This document shows, in pieces, positions 45,131-56,479 of a DNA stretch of 64,000 nt; position 1 is the stretch's first letter, and each line of letters opens with the position of its first letter. The notes under the pieces are model-generated. The model did no database searches. It saw nothing but the letters and a program-made list of their open reading frames with translations, and was not told the origin of the DNA. This stretch comes from Ilyonectria destructans (lineage: Eukaryota; Ascomycota; Sordariomycetes; Hypocreales; Nectriaceae), in assembly GCA_020740775.1 (NCBI GenBank), contig JAHEWK010000001.1, positions 6,758,001-6,822,000 of the forward strand, written 5' to 3'. Made by a program: the position numbers and the translations under genes.

Positions 45131-46657
45131 TTACAACGCCCACCGCGCTCGGTTTGGCCAAGATACTCTACCCACCTGGGCTTTCATCAGACGTGTGATT
45201 TCTCTTTCGCCCGGTTGCCCAAGGAAGGGGTTTTCTCCACCGTTGTAAATAAACGAGTTCACTTCATCATCGATGCAGATTGCTTGTTCCTGGATCAGGA
45301 TGGTGTCGGGAAAGCCAATGCCAATGGTTGGCTTTGGATTTCGACTTCTCCAGTCGAGTCGATTTTGGATTTGCACCAAGAGTTCTTCGTAGCTACCATC
45401 AATGAACTGAAGAAGGATAAGTTCAACCCTCTCTAGCGTGATTGGGAGCGCGGCCAGAAGCGTGAGTAAATCAGTTGAACTAACATAGAATCCAGAAAGG
45501 CGAAAGTGCTTCAAACTTGCCAAGCTCTCCAATGGAAGAAAATTTTGCAGAAAAGGGGAATAGTTGTCCTCCAGATGATCCTCTCTGATGTATCCATTCA
45601 TGGCTAGGCTTAGATACTCTAGGCCTCTGCCTCCCGCGGCGCCAACCAATGCGCACCCCAGGAGATCGTTATCAACCCCTGGCCATCTATAACCATGTCG
45701 CTCCTCCCAGAAGAGATCAAGATGCAGATGGCGAAACGTAGGGCGCGCGATCGCAGTAGCCAAGTCTGCCAAGGCGATGCAAGGCCGTCGAAGTATATTG
45801 GAGTTGAGTCCCGTTATCAGCTCGTTTGCCTCAATGCGGACGTCTGTGACCTGATGGCTCTGTTTGCTTTTTGCCAGGACTTGCATGACGAGACGGAAGC
45901 CCCACCATTCACTCCCAGCGTCGTCCCACTGACTCAGCTGGAACCACGCATCTGCGGTCGCGGGCAACCAACCTGAGGGCACGGGGTAGTTGAAGCCGCG
46001 AGGAAAAGCTCGGATTGTAGGCGTCATGTACAATGGTTCGAAGAGCCATCCATGAGCAGCAGGTGTAATTGTGATCCTTCGTAAGGCCGGAAACCGCTCA
46101 AGTCCGGTTTCTAGAGCATGCAAGATGGTATTCGAATTGAGCACCTCGTCCTGTTGCTGGAGGAGTTTCCGGTAGTAAGCCCAGCAGTCAAACCGAGAGA
46201 GTAGCTGATCAGCCTGTTCAGACTTTTGTCGTTTCAAAATCTTCTCGTTCTGGCCACAAATAAAATTGAACCAATCTGGCATGCTTGCCTCTTCTTGTAC
46301 ATTATCCGGCAACAAGTGAAGAATCCATTCATCCTCTTCAAAAGACGTACCCCCCTGAGCTAGGAGGGCATCATCGTAGATAATCTCAACTACCCGGGAG
46401 CGCAGAATCTCGCTGTTGGCAACGGAATGCAGCACCTCGATGTCACGCTGATGAGCCGAGAGGAAAACCCGTTCAATTCGAAGACGCGCTGTGACTGAAA
46501 AGAAGGCGCATGACAGACGAAGGCGTTTAAGCGACGAGTTAGGGAGATGGCTGCAAATAGCCGCAACAATTTCAACTGGAAGATCCAAGACGCCGCGATA
46601 AACCTTTTCGTGGTTTGACGGGGCTGATGAAATGGCCGGACTGGTGGAAGAATTCAT
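45131..46657 (-). CDS. F-box-like protein
   Basis: Intron-free gene of about 508 aa. Residues about 22-65 resemble an F-box: GVLDLPVEIVAAICSHLPNSSLKRLRLSCAFF, followed by IERVFLSAHQRDIEVL. This region would bind Skp1 in an SCF ubiquitin ligase. The long C-terminal part has scattered leucine-rich segments (LEYLSLAMNGYI, LKHFRLSGFYVSSTDLLTLLAALP) that may act as a substrate-binding solenoid. Such F-box proteins are numerous and fast-evolving in filamentous fungi. There is no operon-like link to the neighbours. The fold assignment is moderately sure; the role is inferred from the family. Confidence 0.82.
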   Translation of the reverse strand: MNSSTSPAISSAPSNHEKVYRGVLDLPVEIVAAICSHLPNSSLKRLRLSCAFFSVTARLRIERVFLSAHQRDIEVLHSVANSEILRSRVVEIIYDDALLAQGGTSFEEDEWILHLLPDNVQEEASMPDWFNFICGQNEKILKRQKSEQADQLLSRFDCWAYYRKLLQQQDEVLNSNTILHALETGLERFPALRRITITPAAHGWLFEPLYMTPTIRAFPRGFNYPVPSGWLPATADAWFQLSQWDDAGSEWWGFRLVMQVLAKSKQSHQVTDVRIEANELITGLNSNILRRPCIALADLATAIARPTFRHLHLDLFWEERHGYRWPGVDNDLLGCALVGAAGGRGLEYLSLAMNGYIREDHLEDNYSPFLQNFLPLESLASLKHFRLSGFYVSSTDLLTLLAALPITLERVELILLQFIDGSYEELLVQIQNRLDWRSRNPKPTIGIGFPDTILIQEQAICIDDEVNSFIYNGGENPFLGQPGEREITRLMKAQVGRVSWPNRARWAL

Positions 46658-48394
46658 GTTGATCTAGTGTCCAAGAAGTAGTAGACTTGGCGATTGAACA
46701 CTCAATAAACGAGAGAATATACCCGAGGTGTGAAGGGAAGTCGGTGTGTGAAAACACGTCAATCTGGAGCAGGCATCAGCGATGTCACGTGACACACGAC
46801 AACTTGTCTGTACGAATTCTTAACTACTTCATTAGAGGCAACTGATAGAAATATTACCATCAGCAAGACGGTAATTATTACTAACAGCAATCATTTACCA
46901 TGCGACAATCTGGTTCTGAATGATTAGAGACCGTACCGTCCGTCATCTCTCTGAACTTGGCTTAAGAGGTTCTTGAAGCATTTAAGCAGTAATTATGTTT
47001 AAATGATACAGCTCCGCTGGTTTAGAGCTTCAGTACTAGGAATTGAATATGCTGATGAGAATAATATGAAATACCCCCGTAGGTAGTACTATTCGGGTTA
47101 AGAAGGTACTGGAGAAGAACATAACACGGTTTAGGAATTAGATGAGGTAGTTAAGGAGTAAAGAAGTATTTAAGTAGGAGATTTTGGCTAAAAAAAAAGC
47201 CACAACCTCTCACCAAGTTTCTGTCACGGCTGCTGAGATCGTGACATCTAGCGTAAATTTAGATTTGTGGAGAGATCACACAACAGTCAACCGTGGGCGA
47301 CCAGGCGGGCGACCAAGTTAGAATCATCGGGCTCGGAGCTGTTAGTTAACTAATTAGTAAATTGGAAGCAATCCCATGGACCATTTGAAAGTTTCCCAAG
47401 GGTGTAGATGGATGTAACCTCCTAAGTAGTCTGGGCTGGATTCTTAGCACAGCTGAGACGAACGTACTAGCCCCACTAGAATTTCCGTTTCTAGGATCGC
47501 CAAAGCAAGATAGCGAGCTGAGTAGATCTTGTACCTCTCGCTCAGCCAACTTTGATGCCCGGAAATGACCTTGAATTGGCGCAGGCGAGCAAGGTACCCG
47601 GTCCGTTGTGTCGCCGAGAAGGATGGGGTTGAATTGTTCCACGCAATGAGATTTCGAGGCCCCTCAGCACCAGACCCATCACAGCAGCCCGGATCCTAGC
47701 TACAATCGCGGACTTGTCTACAGCCCGGTTCCTAGCGTTGGCTGCAGCCCGGATCGCCGCTTCGTCAGCGGACCTGACTGCAGCCATGACATCAGACCGG
47801 ATCATAGACCCGACCTTAGCCCGGACCAAAGCTTCGATCGTGGGCCTGACCCTCCTGGATCGCAGCTTAGCAGCAGACCTGACTGCAGTCGTTACAGGCA
47901 GCAGCCCCAGTGCAGATGCCCCTTAACAGTTGGATACTAAATAAAGCCGCTGAGTAATGCCTTGGAGATTATCAAATTACTCCATCCGGTATCTCACCCC
48001 GGTAGTAAGAACGCCTAAATAACCCCAGAATCTTCCGGCAATTACATATTACATGATTTCAGCTGCAAACCTGATATCTTCGTCGCTCAATAGGTCAAAG
48101 TCAGTTATTAATCCTATGGCATGTCTCATTACCCCGCATTTCCCCACGGGGCAAAATCGGGAACTATTTCCTGGCAAGGGAATGGTGTTTCCCTACCCTG
48201 ATTCATTACGGATAGCTTACCCGATTTTACATTAACATAGTCCGCAAGTAGAATAAATAATGCCTTGCCGAATTATAACAACGGCAAAGGGGGATTCAAG
48301 ATATTCCTTCTAGGCAGTATCATCTTTGTCTCCTGAGTTCACTTTCCTCTATTAACACATCATCGATCCCTCTTTCCTTTGAGGTCCCTATATC
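46658..48394. other. AT-rich gap with relic sequence
   Basis: About 1.7 kb. From 46800 to 47360 it is AT-rich with short TA-heavy words and an A8 tract (about 47192-47199), resembling decayed or RIP-altered repeat DNA. From about 47690 to 47910 a GC-richer block with degenerate internal repeats appears. The last 350 bp hold the promoter of the oxygenase gene. I see no intact gene. Confidence 0.45.
47690..47910 (+). repeat. degenerate GC-rich tandem-like repeat block
   Basis: The words GCAGCCCGGATC, GCGGACCTGACTGCAG and close variants recur at irregular 24-39 bp spacing. One plus-strand frame stays open for about 85 codons and encodes Ala-, Asp- and Leu-rich repeats (ARIAASSADLTAA-like), but it has no upstream ATG. 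It may be a relic of a repetitive coding exon or a minisatellite. Confidence 0.45.
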
Positions 48395-50437
48395 ATGGCG
48401 CCACAGGTGGAAAATATCCAATCGTCGAGTACGCTGAGATTAGAGTGGTTGAAGAGTCTCAGCGTAGCCGAGTCGCCGCCTGCACCGGTACCAAAGGAAA
48501 CGGAGCAGGCGTCGAAGATCCAGGACTTGAAGTGGTGGAAGAATCTCACCGTGACCGAGTCGCTACCTTTGACGACCCTGGCCTCCAAACTAGATGCCTT
48601 GCCCGTGGGTGAGGAATTCCAGTTTGCAAAGGCGGATAAAATGGCCACGGCGCCCATCAACTGGCCAACCCGATTCGATGCCGAGGTTGCATCTTGTGTC
48701 GTCCATGGCTCGATCCCCCCCGAGATAGACGGCACCTTCTATCGCGTCATCTGTGACTCCATCTATACCAACCGTAATGGAAAAGATATATGGATCAATG
48801 GCGATGGTGCAATTGATGCATGGGGAATTTCCAACGGAGTCTGCGACTTCAAGCAGAAATTCGTGCGCACACCGCGTTTCATTATAGAGCGTGCTGCAAG
48901 GAAATCAATTTTCGGCACTTACAGAAACCCATTCGCCGGCGACGAGAGGGTATTTGATATGGTACAATCTCCTGGAAATACTCACGTCCACTACTGGCAG
49001 GGTCTTCTTCTAGCTGCAAAGGAAGACAGTCCGCCTATTGCCATGGACCCCGATACGCTGGACACAATCGGTATTAATAAGTCCCTACGAGTTCTAAACC
49101 CACCTGCTGATATTCTAAATAGGCATCTATGACTTTGATGGGCAACTCACTTCTCGGACTTTTACTGCCCATCCGAAATTCGACTTTGCTACTGGAGAAA
49201 TGATGGGCTACGGCATAGAAGCAAAGGGATTAAAGTACGTGGGCTGTCCGCATCTATTGTCGGTCACTCTCACTGACGGACGACAGTTCCAACGATCTTG
49301 TGTATTACCGGTTCAACAAGGAAGGCAAGAAGGTTGACGAATGCTGGGTGAAAACACCTCACGTCTCGTGGACTCATGACATGGCTGCCACTGACAAGTA
49401 AGTATACTGTGGGTTTGATTGACTAAGAAGCTATCTAACGCCGGCTACCAGTTGGGTCATCTTTGGCATGACTCCCTTTCAAACGGATGTGGAGTACATG
49501 AAAAAGGAGGCTGGGACTCACTTCCGTTTTAACCGGTTTTTGGTCAGTATTGCCACAATTTACCCTAGCATCGCATCTAATACATGTTTAGCACAACGTG
49601 TTTATTGTTCTTCCCCGCTACAATCCTAAGCCAGAGGATGTAAGGTACTTTAAGAGTATCAAGAATCACTTTTGGGGCCATTTTGCCAATTACTTCGAAG
49701 GAGAAGATGGATGCATTTACATGGATACCTTCCTCAACGACGGAGACGGCTTCGGCGTATTTCCCAACATGCATCCCGAGCTTGATGCGGGCAAGCCAGA
49801 GCGCCCTATCCAGGGAAAGTTTGTGAGATTCAAGATCGATCCTGAATCCCCTTCTGACGAAATGGAACTGCCTGTGGTTCTATCGGAAATTCCCGGCGAA
49901 ATGGCACGCAACGATGATAGGTATCAAACAAAACCCTACAACCACGCATATGCGGCCACTCCTGGAGATGCGGGATTCGGCGGGATCCTTCATGTCAACC
50001 ATGCCACTGGCGAAAGCAGGGTTTGGAGGGCTGGCAGTGGTGTCAATGTGGGCGAACCTTGCTTCGTTCCTCGCAGCCCTTCAGCTCCCGAGGGAGATGG
50101 TTATCTCGTCGTGTGCGTCCGAGATGGGAAAACCACGCTCGCTCATCTGGCAATTTTAGACACTGAAGATATTACTCGTGGGCCAGTGTGCGTTATTGAG
50201 CTGCCATTCAGACTACGGGAAGGCGTTCATGGATCATGGGTGAGACTCGTTATCATTACCGACCTTATCGCAACTATGCTAACTATTCTTGTCTAGGTCA
50301 ATGCGTCCGACCGTAAAGACAGACAACCACTCGTGGATTACTCTGGAGTTACCCCAGATATTCTAGCAGAGTATGGAACTGGAGCCCCAAAGCCTTATAA
50401 CAAGCTTCCCGATGTTTCAGTTAAGATTACTCGTTAG
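48395..50437 (+). CDS. carotenoid/stilbene cleavage oxygenase (RPE65 family)
   Basis: Non-haem iron dioxygenase that cleaves a C=C bond in a carotenoid, stilbene or similar compound. Six exons (48395-49070, 49123-49234, 49287-49397, 49452-49542, 49592-50239, 50297-50437) give about 592 aa. The four expected His ligands are in [28 protein letters not shown] and GVHGSW; two of these appear only after splicing. The N-terminal 65 residues lie before the usual family start ([11 protein letters not shown]) and contain a 12-residue segment twice ([12 protein letters not shown] and [12 protein letters not shown]). The downstream convergent gene is a P450, and a CipA-like reductase follows, suggesting a joint pathway. 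Substrate not readable; stilbene-type is as likely as carotenoid. Confidence 0.93.
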
Positions 50438-50690
50438 GATATAAGGCATCGGCAATAGGGTTTGAATGAGACTTAAAGTAAAGTGTTGGGTGATTAGTGT
50501 TAATTAAGTTACTTAATCCAGCTCAAGGTGTAGTCTGGGAACTTATTAGGTTAAATAAAGGCAAGTGAGATTTTATACTTGGGTATGAAAAGCAGTCTAA
50601 CGAAAATACAATAAGTAGTGAAGATAGTAATATATGAAGTTTGTGCTAATACTCTTAACCTTACAATAGATAATTCGCAGACTTCTCAGT

Positions 50691-52327
50691 TTAGTTTCGT
50701 CGCTTTATCCGCACGTTAAAGCCAACAGGTTTAACAAACCACCGATTGACCGAGTCCATCGTTCCATCCCCATGATAGCTGACAATCTCCATATCATATT
50801 TGCGAACCAAGGTGGGCACTAGTTTACCCATCTCTAACAGACTGATGTTCTTGCCGATGCAAGTCCGTGAGCCAACGCCAAATGGCAAGAAACATGACTC
50901 CATCCGGGACAGCTCTTCCTTCGGCTTATCCAGCCAGCGCTCCGGTCTGAATGCCTTCGGGTCGGGTCCAAAGATTTCCATGTTGTGATGTATGACCCAC
51001 GTGTTAATACCCACGACAGCTCCAGGGGGAAATTGGTGGCCTGCTATCTCTGCGCCACCGGCTGGAACGACTCGCCACAGAGGGAGACCGGTCGACGAAT
51101 GTAGTCGGAGACCTTCTTTCAGTACAGCTTGAAGGTATGGCAATTCTTGGCCCTGCTTGAAGGTGATGGGATCGCTGATCGCACCGCTGGCCAAGGCTTC
51201 ATCGAGCTCTGACCTCAACTTGTTATAAACGCCGGGGTTCCTCAGGATATGGAAGAAGATCGAGCTGAGGGCGATACTAGTAGTATCGCTTCCAGCAATG
51301 ACGTTATTGCTTGTTGTAGCTTGTGTGATCCTTCGCTTCTCGGAAAGAGGCATGTTAGCAGTGATCTTGTGCATCTTTTCCAAGAAGTCAAGCGCAAGAG
51401 GCTCGTCCCCAATCTTTCCAGTTTCGTCATCTTGAATCTGTTGCTGCCGCTCATTGATATGTGCAAATATGCAGTCCAGCATCCGAGACACTCCCCCGGG
51501 CAGGGAAAAGATTAGAGGGATCGCCCATGGAAACTGTCCTGCGAAGGTGGATCGACTGATCAGGATAGCTAGTGAAGCCATCATCCCGTCAATATCATGG
51601 CCCCCATCAAGGAATCCGAATCTTCTCGAATACTGTCATAAAAAGAAATTAATGAGAAGGATTTTTTCACATTTAGTTGCGAGGATCAGGTAGAAAGCAA
51701 CATACAGTGATTTCACCAATGACATCGAAAGCATAACATTGGAGCCAGTGTTGCATATTGAATGCTTGTCCCCCACGGCAGAGCACATCGATTTGGGAAC
51801 AGAACACGGCGATGCAGCGATTGACGCTTGGTTCGTATGAGACCACAGATGACATTGCATACAGGTTTGCAACGATCTTTCTTTCGGCGGCATGTTCTTT
51901 TGGGTCTCTCAAAGAGAACAAGTTTTCGAATGAGGGGGCTGCCCAGCCCTTGTACCAGTTACTCTTGACAAATTTTGTGCCATGGCCATATATGGTCTTG
52001 AGAGCGCCAGGATCATTAATGCTGTAGTGGTTCGGTGCAACACGGACAATCTTGCCTGGGTCACCTGGTTAGCAAACTAGGTAGAGAGAAATTCTGCTCC
52101 CGGTCCTGGCCTAGAATGAACGTACCGTATTGTTCGTGAAGGTCAATATTCTCACGCTCAAATCTACCTCGATAGATCCGGTAAGCGTACCAGAGCCCAC
52201 TAAGCTTTGCCAAGCGCGGCCCTGGTATCCCAGAGGAGAGAAACAAGCGGAAGATTAGAGCGCGTAGCACAAAGAAAGTAGCCGTGCCCACGACCAGCCA
52301 TAGGAGAATTGTCGAGTCGAGTAACAT
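50691..52327 (-). CDS. cytochrome P450 monooxygenase
   Basis: Haem-thiolate monooxygenase of about 500 aa. Exons 52327-52126, 52064-51706 and 51632-50691. An N-terminal hydrophobic segment (ILLWLVVGTATFFVLRAL) anchors it in the ER membrane, followed by the SGIPGPRLAKLSGLW hinge. The oxygen-binding helix reads AGSDTTS, the ExxR motif EGLRLH, and the Cys ligand is in FLPFGVGSRTCIGKN. The sequence style (IPGP, YSRRFGFLDGG, ERWLDKP) resembles fungal pisatin-demethylase-like P450s. It is convergent with the carotenoid-type oxygenase, 253 bp apart. It could hydroxylate the substrate before or after cleavage. Needs a P450 reductase partner not present here. Confidence 0.93.
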
Positions 52328-52660
52328 AATAAGGGTTTCTGCCGCTTTTCATAGCATTCGTGTCGTAATAAAGGTCTCCAGTAACCTCGTCCTCTACTTC
52401 TTATATACTAGACTTTGCGACCGTTTCCTACTTTACTAAGCGGCAACTCGGATCCTTTAACAAAACCGTGGTCCCAATGCCAGGCGCATAGAGCGTAAAC
52501 CAACTTCCCCGCACAACAGGATCGAAAGTAGGCCGCCGATCTTTCGCCCGGGACATTACGTTAAGTCCAATAGCGAGCCGAGTTCTACCAGCACAAACCC
52601 CTTGCATGGAGATTACTGCAACCTGACAGTCCAGCACCCCGTCCGGAAGTTCCATTATCG
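52328..52660. other. P450 upstream region
   Basis: About 330 bp. TATATAC-like sequence lies near 52403. A frame at 52428-52655 (minus) has no domain. Holds the P450 promoter. Confidence 0.4.
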
Positions 52661-53205
52661 TTTCTTCCGCCGACTATTCTCCTACAGCGGGTGATATCCA
52701 CCGCTTATAAATATCGGTCTTGTAAGTAATGCGGATACAGCCGCCTTTGAAGCATTGTATGGTCTGCCGGGTCTGGTGTCAGCATATATTCTCACGTAAA
52801 ATTCGTTTGTGAGGATTTTGATGGGTAGAATGGAGAGTGGCGAAGCCTACGCTTGAGGCTGGGGAACATTGACAACAGCTCCAGACATGCTGCCAATGAA
52901 TACTAGGCTCCCACTTGCTTGCCGTTCCACCAAAAACTTTGGAACGGCTGTGGCAAACATATCGGTACCACCGACGTTGATAGCCCATAGTTTTCATCCG
53001 CCCAATGGGATATTTCACGGCATCAAAACTTCCGGCGAACTCGGCAGATGTGATTAGCCCGTCAATTTTGCTGTGCTGACGAAGGATTTCAGAGATGCAT
53101 ATTTCTGCAAATTCTGGATCCGAAACGTCAGGGTAATGAGCCGTGACGCGGGGTATTCTGTTCTCGACGGTCAGGTGAGTGGTGCCGAAAATGACCAGAG
53201 CGACT
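52661..53205 (-). pseudogene. broken short-chain dehydrogenase (xylulose-reductase-like)
   Basis: Reading on the minus strand from about 53205, one frame gives TTHLTVENRIPRVTAHYPDV and then CISEILRQHSKIDGLITSAEF, typical for fungal pentulose/polyol SDRs. At the four-T run 52991-52994 one extra base shifts the frame; the next frame continues WAINVGGTDMFATAVPKFLV and FIGSMSGAVVNVPQPQA. An apparently old intron of about 87 bp then leads into PYNASKAAV, after which the protein is cut short. The N-terminal Rossmann motif (TGGxxGxG) is missing. So three kinds of damage are visible: loss of the 5' part, a frameshift and a C-terminal deletion. The family call rests on recalled sequence style, not a search. 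Confidence 0.75.
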
Positions 53206-53682
53206 TACCGCTCAGAATCGGGGTTCTCCTTTTGAATGCAGTCATTTTTTAGTCCCTATGTGCTCGTGCTTCATCCTCTAATTGACGTCAATATTGCCGC
53301 TTGATTAACTTCCGAGCATGATCGGAAGTTAAAGAGTGGCGTGGGATGACAAATAGGCCCGGAATTTAGGATGACAAATGGAAATGATGCGAGGTGAAAG
53401 GCAGTTGAGTAATTCTATAATATAAGACGGAGATAATTATATAAACGGTAATTGGCAGCTAGCAATCGTCCCTGTAGGGTAACTTGATGAATAAAGGCAA
53501 TGACAAATGATTCCCCCTTCTTCCACCACCCTGATTAGTTACTGACAGCTGAGAGATCCAAGTATCTTAAATATGCCTTGTGATCCTCGTCTTGTGTTTT
53601 TCGCTTCCACAACATTCACATTCTCAACCTAATCCTCTGACTTAGATCTTTCAATCTTTCAATACGCTCGATAAATACAGTC
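53206..53682. promoter_or_regulatory. CipA-like gene promoter region
   Basis: 477 bp with an AT-rich section at 53400-53460 and a pyrimidine-rich leader just before the ATG (53620-53670). Nothing else recognised. Confidence 0.4.
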
Positions 53683-54755
53683 ATGTTGAGGACTGGTCTT
53701 ATTGTTGGGTCTGGCCGCCAGTCAGAGGCACTTATCAACCTCTTGTCGTCCACCAAGCAGTATCATCTCCTCGTCTTTACCAGGAGCAAAACCTCGACTA
53801 CTTCCCTTCGATTAGCAGCTCTTCCTAACGTTGAGATTGTCGTCAACTCTGCCGGGCATGGTTATGACGTCGATGCCTTCCTGGCTGCAGCGTCCGGATC
53901 CGATTTTGTCTTCGTGAATACGGATGGCTTCGAGTTGGGTGAGCAAGCAGAGACCTACTGGGGGATCCGCCTGTTCGAGCTTTCCAGGAAGGCATACGTG
54001 AAACACTTTATCTATAGTGGGCTGGACTACGCCAGTCGGGACTCTGGCTTTGACCCCAGCCTCTATGTTGGCCACTACGAAGGCAAGGCGAGAGTTCAGC
54101 GTAAGTTCCCCGAGAAACTTAAGGAGTACAACTCTAAGTGTCTACAGAATTCATACAATCCCAGCCCAAGTCGCCAATGGCATGGACTATTATTCGGTCC
54201 GGGCCATATATCGAGAATTTGTGGCAACTTATGGCTCCAACAATTAATGCTAGTGGGACGTATGTATTTAAGCTTCCGCTGGGCAACGGCGCAATCCCGT
54301 TCATCTATCTCAACGACCTCGCTGGATACATTCATTGGGCACTCTCCAACCTTGAACAATCTAATGGGCTAGACCTTGGAGTGGCCACCGTACATGCCAG
54401 TGGACCCGACATTGCCAACGCTTTTGCCGATGTCATGGCAAAACCTGCTCAGTATGTCGACTTACCTATTGAAGAATGGCAAGCAGCTACTTGGACGAAG
54501 CTTCCTAAGGGTCCCGCTACCAAGGTTGGATTTCTAAGTGTGAAGGACGATGGAGCACTACTCCAGACCTATGGTGAAAACTTCACCAACTGGTGGAACT
54601 TGTACAAAGCCAGCGCGGGGAATAAGGGTTTGATCCAAAGGGACTACGAATTCTTGGATAAGATTTTGCCCACCCGGGTCAAGGGCGTTGCGGGTTGGAT
54701 GAGGATGGTCAATTATACTGGCGAGCGGCTCTCAACGCTTGAAATTTTGGACTGA
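53683..54755 (+). CDS. NmrA-like/isoflavone-reductase-like protein (CipA type)
   Basis: Atypical SDR of about 341 aa from exons 53683-54100 and 54148-54755; the join gives RVQQFIQSQPKSPMAWTIIRSG. The N-terminal nucleotide-binding strand reads GLIVGSGRQSEALINLL, close to the NmrA-family GATGxxG pattern but altered (GSGRQSE). IYSGLDYASRD occupies the place of the usual active-site loop and resembles CipA-like proteins. The C-terminal half contains GNGAIPFIYLNDLAGYIHW, typical for the family. It may act as an NADPH-dependent reductase on an aromatic substrate or as a redox sensor. With the oxygenase and P450 it may form a small pathway. Confidence 0.87.
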
Positions 54756-55370
54756 GATGTGAATAAAATTGACAGGATAGATATTAAGCTTTAGGTTCGA
54801 CGTTGATGTATAGCGAGTGGGCCGCCTCGCGACGTGCTCACATAGTCTCCTGACTTTCAACACGCTTTTCTCCACCACAAACTATGGAGACGCCTTCTGA
54901 AGGAAATAAATTGATCCTTCCCCTCACGCTATGAGATATGATTTATATTTGAGTGTCCGACAAGTAGCTAGAGTCTATAACATCGGCTGAGTCGCTCTTG
55001 GTCACCATCAGAAGGGCAAACAACTGTGACATAGCAGCCCGCCCAATTCTGCACAATTAGGCCACTTAGAAGAGAAGAGAGTTGGTCAATACATATTTTG
55101 TCACCTGTATCGGGATATCGGATTTCTGCGGTTGTGACGGCAGTGAAGCTTTCCTTCTGTCATCATAGGCGTCCATCGCCACTTGCCTCGTCACCGGCCT
55201 CGTCATCTAGCTAGCCCTAGGCCTAGCTTTTCCTGGGAGCTTAGAACCGGCTTTTGCCTCGGCGGTTTCGGTTTGACCGGCGAATGTGAACGCGCCTTTA
55301 TTGTAGCGGAAGTCGAGTTTGTCAGCCGTCATATCCTCACGGATACTATCCCATTTCGTAGGGTTATACT
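54756..55370. other. gap leading into decayed region
   Basis: About 615 bp without a recognisable gene. Frames at 55183-55413 partly overlap the start of the kinase relic but are out of its frame. Confidence 0.4.
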
Positions 55371-55374
55371 TGGC

Positions 55375-55990
55375 CTGCCGAGAAGGAGCGGGCGGCTTCG
55401 ATCTCGTATCTAGCGCGTCGCCACTTCTTCTACGGCGACTTATGGGGGAACCGGTCGCCTGTCGCCGACGCCAATATGCGCGGTGCCATGATTGGGATCA
55501 GTAGCGACGTCAGTGTTCGTGGCCGAGCGCTGTGCTACTACTCAGCCATGGTGTTCATCGCGCTGCAGACACGCCACATTGTTGACCCGATGAACGAAGC
55601 CAGCCACTCGATCCGCAGCATCTTCATGTTGGGAAACCAGTGCCAGAACAAAGTGCTAACGGATCTCATCGCCACAAGCTGCAGTGTCATTGTCGTCATC
55701 CCGCATTACGTTGACGCTGCGGTGGTTCATGGCGCCGCGATGCTTGGAGCAAAGGCGGCCGGCGCCGGGCGGGACGGAAAGGCGGAGGACCTGTGGAGCA
55801 TCATGAATCGCATGAGCAAGCCGGGTCGAGTCGTCAAACCCAATCTTGATTCAAACGAAAAGCGATTGTTGGATGTAAAATACGGCGTCTTTCTAGAGCA
55901 ATGTCGCACGCAGCAAGAGTACCGATGAAGGGTGGACGAGGCGGTTTCTGGACGGCATCAACGCCGAGATTGATGGTCAGAGTGATACAC
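55375..55990 (+). pseudogene. FGGY-family carbohydrate (pentulose) kinase, C-terminal relic
   Basis: One plus-strand frame reads ERAASISYLARRHFFYGDLW, GNRSPVADANMRGAMIG, then ALQTRHIVDPMNEASHSIRS, SIFMLGNQCQNKVLTDLIAT and VVHGAAMLGAKAAGAG. This matches the C-terminal half of fungal FGGY ribulokinase-like enzymes, including the glycine-rich GAAMLGA nucleotide site. Upstream the frame is closed by stops at about 55365, and the N-terminal sugar-binding half is absent. After EYR the frame meets a TGA at 55926-55928 although family-like sequence (VDEAVSG) follows. It is therefore a truncated, non-functional copy. Its neighbours are also broken sugar/polyol-type genes. Confidence 0.78.
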
Positions 55991-56479
55991 TTTCAGACAT
56001 TGGATAACATATAACTTAAGATTCAACTGAGTAAATGAGCCAAATTTATATGCGCAAATTAAATCCATCTGCACGACCTCTGTTATACTGTCTCAAAGTT
56101 GCCACCTGCGTAAAGTCTCGCTGGGTCTACGCCGGGCAACCAAAGCTAACGGGGACTCCAGGTGTTCCAGGTGAAATAGAAGCCTGACCTTTCCCCGCAA
56201 TCTCAACTTCTCAAGCCTGAGCTCACTCCTCAACTCTCTCGATTGTCATTGCGTCGCGGCTGCAGCAGTGGCCGCCATGTCGTGACAGCGAACGCATCCT
56301 CTCATACTGAGATATTAGAAGCATGAGGAGGCAGAATGCGCTCTCACTTTGGCTGGTTTGTACTCTGCCATCCACGGCCATGTCCCCCAAGTTAACCCTC
56401 CATCACAGCTCGACACGCAGGAACCGAAAGCTGAAATGTGACTAGGCCAGGCCTGTCTGCGGGCCATGCACCAAAGCAT

